Assembly (NCBI RefSeq): GCF_025141175.1
Contig: NZ_CP081160.1
Span: forward strand, 7,675 to 71,674
Origin: Jannaschia sp. M317
Lineage (GTDB): Bacteria; Pseudomonadota; Alphaproteobacteria; Rhodobacterales; Rhodobacteraceae
DNA length: 64,000 bases
Reading direction: 5' to 3'
Shown: positions 33,730 through 43,094 of the stretch, one piece after another
Numbering within the stretch: the stretch's first letter is position 1
Layout of the letters: each line of letters starts with the position of its first letter
Program-made: the position numbers and the translations under genes
Notes under the pieces: generated by a model
Told to the model about the DNA's origin: nothing
Seen by the model: only the letters and a program-made list of their open reading frames with translations
Databases searched by the model: none

Positions 33730-34733
33730 CTGGTGGGTCCTTTCACGGCGGTGCGCGCCATCACGCGCGACTGAAACAGGATCACGGCAAACAGGAAACC
33801 ACCGCGGATCACCATTTGCCAATAGGCGGAGAAGCTGATGGTGCCGCGCCCGTTTTCGAAGTTCAGGATGTTGAACACAAGGCCCAGCAGCAGCGCCCCC
33901 GCAACCGTCGCAGGCACCGATCCCATGCCCCCGGTCAAAAGCGTGCCACCCACCACCACCGAGGCGATGGCCGACAGCTCCCAGCCGATGCCTTCGAGCG
34001 GTTGGCCCGCGCCAAAGCCCGAGGCCAGGATCACGCCCGCAAGCCCCGCGCAGCCCCCCGACAGCAGATAGACAAAGGCCTTGGCCTTGTTCACCGGCAG
34101 ACCCATCAGGGTCGAGGCATCCTCGGACCCGCCGATGGCCAGCACGGTGCGCCCCAGGGATGTCTTTTCCAGAACGATCCAGAACACGACGATCACGATC
34201 GCCACCACGATGATGGTCCAGGGCACCAGACCAAAGGCCTTGTTCATACCCATGTTGGTAAAGTTCGATCCCCAATCGACCGCAATCGTCGAGGCCCCGG
34301 AAATCACCAGCGCGCCGCCCTTGGCGCCCAGCATGGTGGCCAGCGTCGCGATGAACGGCGGGATGCGCAGGGCGATGATGCAAAAGGCGTTGAATGCCCC
34401 AAAGGCCACCCCCGCCAGAACCGCCAGCGGCAGCGCCACCTGAATGCCCCAGGGCGACAGGTAGGCGGCGATCACCGAGGTAAAGGCCGCGACCGATCCC
34501 ACCGACAGGTCGATGCCCCCGGTCAGGATCACGAAACACATCCCCACCGCGATCACGATGAACATGGAATTGTAGTTGAGGAACGAGCCGAAGTTATAGG
34601 CCCCGGCAAAGTTGTCGTAGCGCAGCGCGCCAAAGATCAGCAGCGCCAGCAGGGCCAGCCACACGGCGGCGGATTGTGGGTTGCCGACAACAAAGCGGCG
34701 CAGGTCGAATGCGTCCTGGTTCATGGCGCTCAC
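33726..34733 (-). CDS. CUT2 sugar ABC permease (RbsC type), second copy
   Basis: 335 residues, about 8-10 membrane helices. [23 protein letters not shown] is the RbsC-family signature, and [25 protein letters not shown] near the C-terminus is the conserved loop. Starts within the stop of the preceding permease gene (overlap 4 bp); an ATG three codons later is equally possible. It probably forms a heterodimeric channel with the other permease, as YtfT/YjfF do for galactofuranose. Confidence 0.9.
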   Translation of the reverse strand: MSAMNQDAFDLRRFVVGNPQSAAVWLALLALLIFGALRYDNFAGAYNFGSFLNYNSMFIVIAVGMCFVILTGGIDLSVGSVAAFTSVIAAYLSPWGIQVALPLAVLAGVAFGAFNAFCIIALRIPPFIATLATMLGAKGGALVISGASTIAVDWGSNFTNMGMNKAFGLVPWTIIVVAIVIVVFWIVLEKTSLGRTVLAIGGSEDASTLMGLPVNKAKAFVYLLSGGCAGLAGVILASGFGAGQPLEGIGWELSAIASVVVGGTLLTGGMGSVPATVAGALLLGLVFNILNFENGRGTISFSAYWQMVIRGGFLFAVILFQSRVMARTAVKGPTS

Positions 34734-35716
34734 TCCTTCCGGGCCTGTTGCACATAGACGGCGGCCAGGATGATGAAGGCCTTCGCGATCAACGCGACCT
34801 CATCCTCGACGCCATTGGCAAGCAGGGTGTATTTGACAAGCTGGATGATCACGGCCCCCAGGATGGCGCCAAAGATCGGGGCGCGGCCGCCTTGCAGCAG
34901 GGCCCCCCCCACGACGGCGGCGGCAATCGCGTCCAGCTCCATCAGCTGCCCGTTGCGGGCCGCATCCGAGGCAGAGTTGATGGCCACCACGATCAGACCG
35001 GCCAGACCCGACAGCCCGGCGCAGATCATGTAGACCCCCACCTTGACCCGGCGCACCGGCCCGCCCGACAGGGCGGCGGCCCGCTCGTTGCCGCCCACGG
35101 CCAGCACGTAGCGGCCAAAGGCGGTGCGCGTCATGACCAGGAACAGAACCACCGCAATGGCCAGCGCCAGCCAGCCCTGGAACGGCAGGCCCAGAACCCG
35201 GCCCGTGCCCAGATAGCTGAACTGCGGGTTGCTGAACGTCTGCAGGTTGCCGTTGGTCAGCACCTGGGCAATGCCCCGGCCCGAGATGAACAGGATCAGC
35301 GTGGCGATAATGGGCTGAACCTTCAGGATCGAGACCATCAAGCCATTGAACAATCCGCAGGCCAGCGCCGCCAGCATCGGCAACATGATTGCCGCGATCA
35401 GGCCCAGGGTCGGCGATCCCTGCGCCCAGTCCGACAGAAAGATCAGCGGGGCCAGCGCGCCCGACAGCGCCATGACCGCGCCCACCGACAGGTCGATGCC
35501 GCCGGTGGCGATCACCAGGGTCATGCCCATCGCCACGATGGCGATCGTCGCTACCTGAGAGATGTTTACGAACAGCGTCTGCGCCTGCAGGAAGTTCGGG
35601 GTAAAGATCGCGTTGAATAAAAGGATCACGACCAGCGCCACGATCCCCCCGTTGTCCCGCAGAAAGGGTTTCCAGGCAAAGCCGCCGCCGGGACGGTCCA
35701 GGTCCTGCACGCTCAT
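34730..35716 (-). CDS. CUT2 sugar ABC permease (RbsC type), first copy
   Basis: 328 residues with the same helix pattern and signature ([46 protein letters not shown]). Two different RbsC-type permeases next to one ATPase is the arrangement seen in YtfQRT-YjfF-like transporters, in contrast to ribose systems with a single permease. Overlaps the ATPase stop by ATGA, so it is translated in a coupled manner. Confidence 0.9.
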   Translation of the reverse strand: MSVQDLDRPGGGFAWKPFLRDNGGIVALVVILLFNAIFTPNFLQAQTLFVNISQVATIAIVAMGMTLVIATGGIDLSVGAVMALSGALAPLIFLSDWAQGSPTLGLIAAIMLPMLAALACGLFNGLMVSILKVQPIIATLILFISGRGIAQVLTNGNLQTFSNPQFSYLGTGRVLGLPFQGWLALAIAVVLFLVMTRTAFGRYVLAVGGNERAAALSGGPVRRVKVGVYMICAGLSGLAGLIVVAINSASDAARNGQLMELDAIAAAVVGGALLQGGRAPIFGAILGAVIIQLVKYTLLANGVEDEVALIAKAFIILAAVYVQQARKE

Positions 35717-37239
35717 GCCGCCGCTCCTTCGCTGGGTCCGTGGGCCAATGCGCCCACGAGAATGTCTTCGGTGATGCCGGGGTTGGTCAGCTCGGTGACG
35801 GATTTGCCCTCGTTGAGGACGACGATCCGGTCCGCGCCCTCGACCAGTTCCTCGAACTCGGACGAGATCAGGACCACGCCGAACCCCTTGGCCACGAAGT
35901 CCCTGATGATCGCCTGGATCTCGCGCTTGGCGCCCACGTCGACGCCGCGCGTCGGCTCGTCCAGGATCAGCAGTTCGGGTTCCACCGCCAGCCAGCGGGC
36001 CAGCAGGACCTTCTGCTGATTGCCGCCCGACAATTCGCGGATCGGCTGTTCCATGTCGGCGGTCTTGATGCCGAGCGCGTCGATGTAGTGCTGCACGATC
36101 TCGCGTTCGCGCGCGCGGTCGATCTGACCGCCCCGGGTCAGGCGCGGCAACAGCGCCAGCGTCAGGTTCTCGCGCACCGACATGCCGGGGATGATCCCCT
36201 CGGCCTTGCGGTCCTCGGTCAGGTAACCGATGCCCGCGCCGATGGCCTCGGCGGCGGTGGCGGGGGCGCCGTCACGCCCCTTGAGGGTGATCTTGCCCTC
36301 GGTCAGGGCATCGACCCCGAACAGCGCGCGCGCCGCTTCGGTCCGGCCCGATCCCAGCAGGCCGCCCAGGCCCACGATTTCGCCCCGGTGCAGTTTCATG
36401 TCGAACCGGGTCAGGCGCGGGCCGGTGGCGACGCCTTCGGCGCTCAGCAGGACATCGCCCTGCTTGGCGGCCCCACCCCCGAATTCGGTCATGCCGGCGG
36501 CGGCGATGTCCTTGGTGTCGCGGCCCAGCATGCCGCCGATCAGCTCCAGCTTGGTGGTGCCTTCCATGGCGCGCAGGTCCACGGTGCGCCCGTCGCGCAT
36601 GGTGGTGACCCGGTCGCAGATCTCGAACAGCTCATCGAGGAAGTGCGACACATAAAGAACCGAAACCCCCGCGTCCCGCAGGCCGCGCACGACCCCGAAC
36701 AGCGTCTGCACCTCGGACGCATCGAGCGAGGACGTCGGCTCATCCATGATGACCAGCTTGGCATCCAGCGACACCGCCCGCGCAATGGCGACCAATTGCT
36801 GAATGGCGGTGGAATAGCTGCCCAGCGGGGCCTTGACGTCGATGTCGATGCCGAACCGCGTCAGGATCTCGCGGGTGCGGCGGTGCGCCTCTTTCCAGTC
36901 GACGAAAACGCCCAGCTGCTTGGGCTCATAGCCCATGATGACGTTCTCGGTGACCGAGCGCAGCGGCACCAGGTTCAGTTCCTGGTAAATGGTGGCGATG
37001 CCGGTTTCCTGTGCCTCGCGGGGGCTGGAAATCGTGCTTTCGACCCCGTTGAAGACGATGGTGCCCGCATCGCGGGTATAGACCCCGGTCAGGATCTTGA
37101 TCAGCGTGGATTTCCCCGCGCCATTCTGCCCGATCAGGGCATGCACCTCGCCCGGTGCGATGTTCAGCGATGCATCCGACAGCGCGGGCACTCCGTTGAA
37201 CGCCTTGGCGATGGACGCCATAGACAAAAGGTTTTCCAT
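35713..37239 (-). CDS. CUT2 sugar ABC ATPase (RbsA/YtfR type)
   Basis: 508 residues, two fused ATPase domains. The N-domain has Walker A GQNGAGKSTL (about 37-46) and Walker B LVIMDEPTSSLD. The C-domain has a degenerate P loop (GGLLGSGRTEAARALFG), and its signature LSGGNQQKVLLARWL and Walker B LLILDEPTRGVDVG are intact. This asymmetry is normal for RbsA/MglA proteins. It powers the two permeases downstream. A strong 11-bp hairpin lies between the upstream binding-protein gene and this start. Confidence 0.93.
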   Translation of the reverse strand: MENLLSMASIAKAFNGVPALSDASLNIAPGEVHALIGQNGAGKSTLIKILTGVYTRDAGTIVFNGVESTISSPREAQETGIATIYQELNLVPLRSVTENVIMGYEPKQLGVFVDWKEAHRRTREILTRFGIDIDVKAPLGSYSTAIQQLVAIARAVSLDAKLVIMDEPTSSLDASEVQTLFGVVRGLRDAGVSVLYVSHFLDELFEICDRVTTMRDGRTVDLRAMEGTTKLELIGGMLGRDTKDIAAAGMTEFGGGAAKQGDVLLSAEGVATGPRLTRFDMKLHRGEIVGLGGLLGSGRTEAARALFGVDALTEGKITLKGRDGAPATAAEAIGAGIGYLTEDRKAEGIIPGMSVRENLTLALLPRLTRGGQIDRAREREIVQHYIDALGIKTADMEQPIRELSGGNQQKVLLARWLAVEPELLILDEPTRGVDVGAKREIQAIIRDFVAKGFGVVLISSEFEELVEGADRIVVLNEGKSVTELTNPGITEDILVGALAHGPSEGAAA

Positions 37240-37262
37240 GGCATCCCTCCCGAAGCCGGATC

Positions 37263-37288
37263 GGGGGCCGCGCGACCGCGCGGCCCCC
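37263..37288 (-). terminator. Intercistronic hairpin after the CUT2 binding-protein gene
   Basis: Perfect 11-bp GC stem GGGGGCCGCGC / GCGCGGCCCCC with a GACC loop in the 68-bp gap between binding-protein stop and ATPase start. No T run, so mRNA stabilisation or partial attenuation is more likely than full termination. Confidence 0.6.
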
Positions 37289-37307
37289 CCGTCATATCAG
37301 CCTGAAC

Positions 37308-38282
37308 TCAGTAGGCTTCGTCGATGTGATCGGCGGCGTTGGCGGCGGTAAAGATACGGTCCTGCACCTGCACCCAGGGCTCGATCGTTTCACCGTCGGC
37401 GTAGCGGTTCATCACTTCGCAGGCCAGCGGGCCAAAGAACGGCGAGCTTTCGACCGTCACGCCCATCTTGCCGTCGATGATCGCCTGCAGCGCGTCGCGG
37501 GTGCCGTCGATCGACACGACCAGCACGTCCTCGCCCGGCTTGCGCCCGGCCAGTTCCAGCGCCTGGATGGCCCCGATCGCCATTTCGTCGTTGTGGGCAT
37601 AGACCACGTTCACGTCCGGGTGCGCCTGCAGCAGGGTTTCCATGACCTGACGGCCCAGATCGCGGGCAAAGTCGCCGGTCTGGCTGGCCACGATCTCAAA
37701 ACGGTCATCGGCGGCGATGGCGTCGTCGAAGCCCTTCTTGCGGTCGTTGGCGGGCGAGGAACCGGTGGTGCCTTCCAGCTGGACGATCACGCCCTTTTCA
37801 CCTTCGAAGTTCTCCGACAGCCATTCGGCCACGCGACGGCCCTGGTCGATGAAGTCGGAGCCCAGGAAGGCCACGAAATCCTCACCGGCGACGGCGGCGT
37901 TCGGATCGACCGAACGGTCCACCAGGAAGGTGGGGATGCCAGCGGCCTGGGCGCGCTTCACGGCGGGGATCAGCGGCTTTTCTTCACGCGGCGGCAGGAA
38001 CAGAACGTCGATGCCCTGGGCGATCATGCTTTCCACGTCGGCGACCTGCTTGGCCGCGGATCCGGCGGCGTCGGTGGCGATCAGGTCCCAGTTACAGGCC
38101 TCGGCGGTGTCGTGGAACGACTTAGTTTCCGCGATGCGCCAGGGGTTGTTCGATTCCATCTGGCTGAAGCCGACCTTGTAGCGCTCTTTCTTCTCGAGCG
38201 GCGGCAGGCCCTGGGCCGATGCCATCGAGGTCATTGCCAAGCCAAGCGCGGTGACGCCCATCAGGATTGTTCTGCGGTTCAT
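37308..38282 (-). CDS. CUT2 sugar-binding protein (RbsB/YtfQ type)
   Basis: 324-residue periplasmic protein. Signal peptide (about 1-24, GLAMTSMASAQ) then YKVGFSQMESNNPWRIAETKSF, the N-terminal pattern of YtfQ-like galactofuranose-binding proteins, and NVVYAHNDEMAIGAIQALE of the periplasmic-binding-protein 1 fold. The ATG at 38282 is fixed by GGAGGAG upstream; the longer frame has no signal peptide. It lies 58 bp after the aldehyde dehydrogenase gene and is followed by the hairpin at 37263-37288. The ligand may be a furanose or a sugar acid. Confidence 0.9.
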   Translation of the reverse strand: MNRRTILMGVTALGLAMTSMASAQGLPPLEKKERYKVGFSQMESNNPWRIAETKSFHDTAEACNWDLIATDAAGSAAKQVADVESMIAQGIDVLFLPPREEKPLIPAVKRAQAAGIPTFLVDRSVDPNAAVAGEDFVAFLGSDFIDQGRRVAEWLSENFEGEKGVIVQLEGTTGSSPANDRKKGFDDAIAADDRFEIVASQTGDFARDLGRQVMETLLQAHPDVNVVYAHNDEMAIGAIQALELAGRKPGEDVLVVSIDGTRDALQAIIDGKMGVTVESSPFFGPLACEVMNRYADGETIEPWVQVQDRIFTAANAADHIDEAY

Positions 38283-38340
38283 GTCTCTTCTCCTCCATTG
38301 AGACGCGGCCGGGATGCCCCAGCCAATTTTCGGGGGCCGG

Positions 38341-39810
38341 TCAGCCCCAGAAATTGTAGGTGGTCTGCTTGCGCAGATACCCGTCGAAGCCATGGCGACC
38401 GTCCTCGCCGCCCAGACCCGAATGACCCCAGCCAGTGTGAAAGCCCTGAACGGCCTCTCCGTTGGCGCGGTTGATATACAGCTCGCCGAACTTCAGCTCA
38501 TGCGGCGCGCGCGCCAGCTGTTTGGCGTCGCCCGACCACAGGTAGGCGGACAACCCGTAGGGCGTGTCGTTGGCGCAGGCGATCGCCTCGTCAAAGCTGC
38601 TCACCCGCAGGGCGGTGGCGACGGGGCCGAAAACCTCTTCCTGGATGGTGGGGGCGGCGTTGTCGCGCACCTCCAGAACGGTGGGCGCGATCCAGTGGCC
38701 CTTGGCATAGGCACCGTCACGCAGCGGTCCGCCTTCCAGCAGAACCTCGGCCCCGGCGTCGCGGCCACGGGCGATCATGTCGGCGACCTTGTCGACCTCC
38801 AGCCGGCTGACCTTGGGGCCGATGTCGACCTTGTCCATGGGGTTGCCCACAGTCAAAGCAGCCGAGGCAGCGGTGAACTTTTCCAGGAATTCCTGCGCCA
38901 GGCTGTCGTGCAGATACATCCGCTCGTTGCAGGTGCAGATCTGGCCGCAATTGGTATAGCGCGCGGTCACGGCGGCGGCGACGGCGGTGTCGATGTCGCA
39001 GCCGGGCATGACGATGAACGGGGCCTTGCCGCCCAGTTCCAGCCGCAGCACCTTCAGCCCTTCGGCACCGGCGCGGAAAATCTGCTGACCGGCGCGGGTC
39101 GATCCGGTCATGGTGACCAGCGATGTCTTGGCATGTTCCACCATGGTCTGACCAACCACGGGGCCGCGCCCGGTGACGACGTTGAACACGCCCTTGGGCA
39201 AACCGATGCTTTCGGCCAGTTTCGCCAAGGCCAGACCCGACAGCGGCGTGATCTCATGGCCCAGCAGAACGAAGGTGTTCCCCGCCACCAACGCGGGCCC
39301 CAGCTTTCGCGCGGCCAGCGCCATGGGATAGTTCCAGGCGGTCAGACCGACGACGACGCCGTAAGGGTGGCGGCGGATCAGGATTTCCTCGTCGCGGTTG
39401 TCCGAGGCGACGATTTCGCCCTCGATCCGGCGCGCGGCTTCGGCGGCATGGGTCAGAAAGGTCAGGACGGCGCCGACCTCGCCATGGGCCTGATCCAGCG
39501 GTTTTCCCTGTTCGGTGGTCACGATCCGCGCCAGCGCGTCGGCGTTTGCCTCGACGGCGGCGGCCAGCTTGCGGACCCAACCGGCGCGTTCGATCGGCGG
39601 CAGCGCGGCCCAGGCGGGCCCTGCGGCGGCGGCGGCCTCGATGGCGGCGGCGGCATCCTCGGCGGTGCCTTCGGGGATCGTCGCGATGATCGATTCGTCA
39701 GCCGGGTTGTCGACCTCGATGACGCTGCGCGTGCCCGCAGGCACCCAGCCACCGCCGATAAACTGCCCCTGCGCCGTGACTGTCCCCGCGGACAGGATCG
39801 CATCCAGCAT
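38341..39810 (-). CDS. aldA: Aldehyde dehydrogenase, lactaldehyde/glycolaldehyde dehydrogenase-like
   Basis: 489 residues. ALDH fold with LTAWNYPMALAARKLGPALVAGNT, catalytic Glu in LELGGKAP and catalytic Cys in NCGQICTCNERMY, and VFGPVATALR in the C-terminal part. The sequence style resembles AldA, which oxidises the aldehyde formed by aldolase cleavage. Of three in-frame ATGs (39876, 39837, 39810) the last has the best ribosome site (GGGGA 7 nt upstream). It also leaves the palindromic operator at 39838-39852 outside the coding region. First gene of the minus-strand catabolic operon, divergent from a GntR gene. Confidence 0.87.
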   Translation of the reverse strand: MLDAILSAGTVTAQGQFIGGGWVPAGTRSVIEVDNPADESIIATIPEGTAEDAAAAIEAAAAAGPAWAALPPIERAGWVRKLAAAVEANADALARIVTTEQGKPLDQAHGEVGAVLTFLTHAAEAARRIEGEIVASDNRDEEILIRRHPYGVVVGLTAWNYPMALAARKLGPALVAGNTFVLLGHEITPLSGLALAKLAESIGLPKGVFNVVTGRGPVVGQTMVEHAKTSLVTMTGSTRAGQQIFRAGAEGLKVLRLELGGKAPFIVMPGCDIDTAVAAAVTARYTNCGQICTCNERMYLHDSLAQEFLEKFTAASAALTVGNPMDKVDIGPKVSRLEVDKVADMIARGRDAGAEVLLEGGPLRDGAYAKGHWIAPTVLEVRDNAAPTIQEEVFGPVATALRVSSFDEAIACANDTPYGLSAYLWSGDAKQLARAPHELKFGELYINRANGEAVQGFHTGWGHSGLGGEDGRHGFDGYLRKQTTYNFWG

Positions 39811-39837
39811 GCCAAATTCCCCAAGCTCGTGCTTCAT

Positions 39838-39979
39838 TATGGTCGGACCATAGTCAGGTTTCATTCTGCATGTCAAACAGGCAATTTTCGATATTTTGCC
39901 CGATACCGCCGGAAAAACGGGCTATTGACAGGGGCGGCAATTCTGCAACCATAACCAAACCCCGAATTTGGTCAGAGCA
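39838..39979. promoter_or_regulatory. GntR operator region between aldA and gntR
   Basis: TATGGTCGGACCATA at 39838-39852 is a perfect palindrome around one central base. Its core TGGTCGGACCA matches the T-N-G-T-N3-A-C-N-A consensus of FCD-type GntR proteins. A weaker copy TGGTCAGAGCA (9 of 11) lies at 39969-39979, just before the gntR ribosome site. The 184-bp divergent space is AT-richer than its flanks. The divergent GntR is the likely ligand of both sites. Confidence 0.65.
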
Positions 39980-39994
39980 GAAGGAGGCGCAGAG

Positions 39995-40708
39995 ATGGAC
40001 ACGACATCCGCCGCACCCACAGGCCGCGCTGCCGATGCCGTCGTCGCCGCACTGGAGGCGCGCATCGCCTCTGGCGACCTGGTCGACAGTGAGCCCTTGC
40101 CCGCCGAACGCGACCTGATGAAGGAATTCGGAGCCTCGCGCACCGTCATCCGCGAGGCGATTTCCGCTCTCAACACCCGTGGCCTGATCGAAAGCCGTCC
40201 GCGGTTTCGCCCGATCGTGCGCAAGCCCGGCTATGACGCCGTATTGCAGGCGGCGGGCAAGGTGGTGCCGCATCTGCTGACCCAGGACGGCGGCATCCGG
40301 AACCTGTATGACAGCCGCGTCTTTCTGGAACGCGCCCTGGTGCGCGAGGCCGCCGTCGCCGCCACCCGCGACGACATCGCCGCCCTGCGTGCCGCACTGG
40401 TCGCGAACGAGGCGGCGATCCCCGATTCGCTGGCCTTCTACCGCACCGACACGGCGTTTCACGGCACGCTCTATGCGATGCGCGGCAACCCGATCTATCC
40501 CGCGATCCACGAAGGTTATACCAACTGGCTGGCCCCGCATTGGGAAAAGATGCTGCGGTCGCCGGAACGGAATCATGCCAACTATCTGGCGCACAAGGCG
40601 ATCTTCGACGCGATCCTGGAACGCGACCCCGATGCCGCCGACGCCGCGCTGCGCCGCCACCTGACCGCGGCCTGGGATTACGTCAGCGTCACGTTCGACC
40701 TGGAATAG
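39995..40708 (+). CDS. GntR-family regulator, FCD subfamily
   Basis: 237 residues. Winged helix (about 12-75) with PLPAERDLMKEFGASRTVIREAISALNTRGLIE, a classic FadR-like recognition helix, then an FCD ligand domain (FYRTDTAFHGTLYAMRGNP; NYLAHKAIFDAILERDPDAADAALRRHL). The ATG at 39995 has AAGGAGG nine bases upstream; the longer frame lacks one. Divergent from aldA and the CUT2 operon, with an FCD-type operator between, so it is the predicted repressor of that operon and of itself. Confidence 0.9.
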   Translation: MDTTSAAPTGRAADAVVAALEARIASGDLVDSEPLPAERDLMKEFGASRTVIREAISALNTRGLIESRPRFRPIVRKPGYDAVLQAAGKVVPHLLTQDGGIRNLYDSRVFLERALVREAAVAATRDDIAALRAALVANEAAIPDSLAFYRTDTAFHGTLYAMRGNPIYPAIHEGYTNWLAPHWEKMLRSPERNHANYLAHKAIFDAILERDPDAADAALRRHLTAAWDYVSVTFDLE

Positions 40709-40715
40709 GCCTCTT

Positions 40716-42329
40716 ATGCCCACAAGTTACGACCATATCGTCATCGGCGGCGGCTCTGCCGGCTGTGTGACGGCCGCCCGCCTGGTGCAGGGCGGGGCCC
40801 GCGTTCTGCTGCTGGAGGCGGGGCATTCCCACAAACACCCCCTGCTCGACATGCCGCCGGGCATCTTCAAGATGATCGGCGGGTCGAAATACATGCGCTA
40901 TCACCAGACGACGCCGCAGGCGCATCTGGACGGGCGCGTTCACGACATCCCGCAGGGCAACGTGCTGGGCGGCGGATCCTCGGTCAACGCGCAGGTCTAT
41001 ATGCGCGGGCGTCCCGCCGATTTCGACGGCTGGGAATCGGTGCTGCGCGGCAATAACGACCGTATCGGCTGGGGCTGGGCCGACGTGCTGCCGCATTTCA
41101 CGGGGATGGAGGGGAACAACCGTCTGATCGGTGACCTGCACGGCGCCGACGGCCCCCTGCAGGTCAGCGATCCGGGCCATATCGACGACATGTCGCGCTG
41201 GTTCGTCCAAGCGGTTCAGACCCTGGGCGAGCCGTTCAACACCGATTTCAACGGCGCCTCGCAGCGCGGCGTCGGCTTCTACCAGTTCACCAATCGTGCC
41301 GGGCGGCGCAGCTCTGCCGCCTATGCCTTCATCGCGCCGCTGGACGGCAATCCCAACCTCGAGGTGCGCCTGCACGCCGAGGTCAGCCGCATCCTGATCG
41401 AAGACGGTCGCGCCGTGGGTGTCGAATGGAAGGAACGCGGCCAGACCCGCAGCGCGCGGGCCGGGGGCGAGGTGATCGTCACCGCCGGGGCGCTGGTCAC
41501 GCCCAAGATCCTGATGCTGTCGGGGATCGGTCCCGCCGATCACCTGACCGAACACGGCATCGCGGTGCAGGCCGACCTGCCGGGCGTCGGCCAGAACCTG
41601 ATCGACCATCCCGAGGTGCCGATCACCGCCTATGCCAACGGGCGTTATGGCTACTTCAAACAGGGTGACGGCTGGCGGATGATCCGCAACGGGGTGCAGT
41701 TCAAGATGTTCGGATCGGGGCCCGTCACCTCTGCCGGGGTGGAGGCGGGGGCCTTCGTTAACCCGACGTCACCCGAGGCCCCGCCGACGATTCAGGCCTT
41801 CTGCGTGCCGATTGTCTATCTGGACCGGGACGCGCCCAAGGACCTGAAGGACGACTACGGACTGACGATCACCACCGTTGTGGTCAAACCAAAGTCGCGC
41901 GGCCAGGTGCGCCTGGCTTCGGCAGATCCGGGCGCGATGCCGGTGGTGTCGCCCAACCTGCTGCACCATCCCGACGACATGGCCGAGATGGTCGAGGGGC
42001 AGCGGTTCTTCCTGCGCGCCTTCGACGCCGACCCGCTGGCGCGGCGCATCGACCGGGTGATCCTGCCAGAGGCGCGCGACGACGACAGCCTGCGCGCTCA
42101 TTGCAAACGGTTCGTGAAAACCAACTACCACCCCGCCGCCACCGCCCGCATGGGGGCCGACGGCGACCCGATGGCAGTGCTGGATGCCCGGATGCGGGTG
42201 CGCGGGATCGAAGGGTTGCGGGTGGCCGACATGTCCGCCGTGCCCGACATCAACGCGGGCAATACCAATGCGGTCGCGCTGATGCTGGGCGACCGCTGCG
42301 CGGATCTGATCCTTGGGCGGTTGGGCTAG
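40716..42329 (+). CDS. GMC-family FAD oxidoreductase (choline dehydrogenase-like)
   Basis: 537 residues. FAD-binding GxGxxG in HIVIGGGSAGCVTAARL (about 6-22), VLGGGSSVNAQVYMRG (GMC signature 1), GALVTPKILMLSGIG (signature 2) and the active-site His in NYHPAATARMG. C-terminal NTNAVALMLGDRCADLI is typical of BetA-like enzymes, which oxidise primary alcohols. It begins 7 bp after the GntR gene on the same strand, so the two may be co-transcribed. It faces a convergent GntR gene 9 bp downstream. The substrate could be a sugar alcohol or polyol rather than choline, given the surroundings. Confidence 0.88.
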   Translation: MPTSYDHIVIGGGSAGCVTAARLVQGGARVLLLEAGHSHKHPLLDMPPGIFKMIGGSKYMRYHQTTPQAHLDGRVHDIPQGNVLGGGSSVNAQVYMRGRPADFDGWESVLRGNNDRIGWGWADVLPHFTGMEGNNRLIGDLHGADGPLQVSDPGHIDDMSRWFVQAVQTLGEPFNTDFNGASQRGVGFYQFTNRAGRRSSAAYAFIAPLDGNPNLEVRLHAEVSRILIEDGRAVGVEWKERGQTRSARAGGEVIVTAGALVTPKILMLSGIGPADHLTEHGIAVQADLPGVGQNLIDHPEVPITAYANGRYGYFKQGDGWRMIRNGVQFKMFGSGPVTSAGVEAGAFVNPTSPEAPPTIQAFCVPIVYLDRDAPKDLKDDYGLTITTVVVKPKSRGQVRLASADPGAMPVVSPNLLHHPDDMAEMVEGQRFFLRAFDADPLARRIDRVILPEARDDDSLRAHCKRFVKTNYHPAATARMGADGDPMAVLDARMRVRGIEGLRVADMSAVPDINAGNTNAVALMLGDRCADLILGRLG

Positions 42330-42338
42330 GCCCCTGCC

Positions 42339-43010
42339 CTAGCCGTCGATGCGCAGGGCGCGCATCTGCTGCGACATCTGCACGAAGGATCCGTCGACAT
42401 GGGCGCGGATGGCCCGGTCCGCCCGGTCGGCGTCGTTGTCGCGGCAGGCGGCGATCAACTCGTCATGTTCGCGCAGGATCGCCTGCATCCGGGGCGGCGT
42501 GATCCGCAGCAACGCGGCATGAACGTTCAATGCGGTGCGCAGCCGTCGCCAGGTTTCGGCGGCCTGGGTGTTGTAGTGGTATTTGCACAGCGTCCAGTGA
42601 AAGTCGAAGTCCAGCGCCCGAAACTCGTAGATGTCGGCCTTGGCCTTGGCGCGGATCGCCTCCTGCTGCTGGGCCAGCTCTTCGATCATCTCGGGGCTGG
42701 CGTATTCCGCGAACCAGCGCACGAAATACGGCTCCATCAGTTGGAGCAGTTCGAACACGTTCTGGATCGTGCCCGCGTTGGACCGGGCCACCGTGGCGCC
42801 CCGGTTGGCATGGATCTCGACAAAGCCTTCGCCCTGCATCCGTCGCAGAACCTCGCGGATCGGGCTGGTGGACACGCCGAAACGCGCCGCCAGTTCCGAC
42901 ACCTTCAGCCGGGCGCCCCCCGTCAGAACCCCGCGCGAGATGTCCTCCAGGATCGCCTCGTAGAGCGTGTCTTCCTGTTCGTCGTTCTTGTTCTGCGCTG
43001 CTGCGGACAT
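42339..43010 (-). CDS. GntR-family regulator, FCD subfamily
   Basis: 223 residues. Winged helix with GGARLKVSELAARFGVSTSPIREVLRRMQGEGFVEI (about 31-66), then the helical FCD domain (DFDFHWTLCKYHYNTQ; LREHDELIAACRDNDADRADRAIRAHV), whose histidines fit the metal-linked ligand pocket. The ATG at 43010 has GGGAGG with normal spacing. Divergent from the dehydratase-Opp/Dpp operon; a 16-bp perfect palindrome lies between. It resembles the GntR at 24.1 kb more than the one at 40.0 kb (shared GARLKV/SRLKV and NRGATV/NKGATV stretches). Confidence 0.9.
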   Translation of the reverse strand: MSAAAQNKNDEQEDTLYEAILEDISRGVLTGGARLKVSELAARFGVSTSPIREVLRRMQGEGFVEIHANRGATVARSNAGTIQNVFELLQLMEPYFVRWFAEYASPEMIEELAQQQEAIRAKAKADIYEFRALDFDFHWTLCKYHYNTQAAETWRRLRTALNVHAALLRITPPRMQAILREHDELIAACRDNDADRADRAIRAHVDGSFVQMSQQMRALRIDG

Positions 43011-43094
43011 CGCATACCTCCCACCCGTGCGGACCGACCCAAATCCACGCGCCGGCGAGCCTAGTGTAACCCCTGAAAATCACCAGTCCCAGTA

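Noticed and set aside
40170..40397. Short minus-strand frames inside the GntR gene
   Set aside because: Shadow frames; the plus strand has a complete wHTH-FCD protein with a strong ribosome site.
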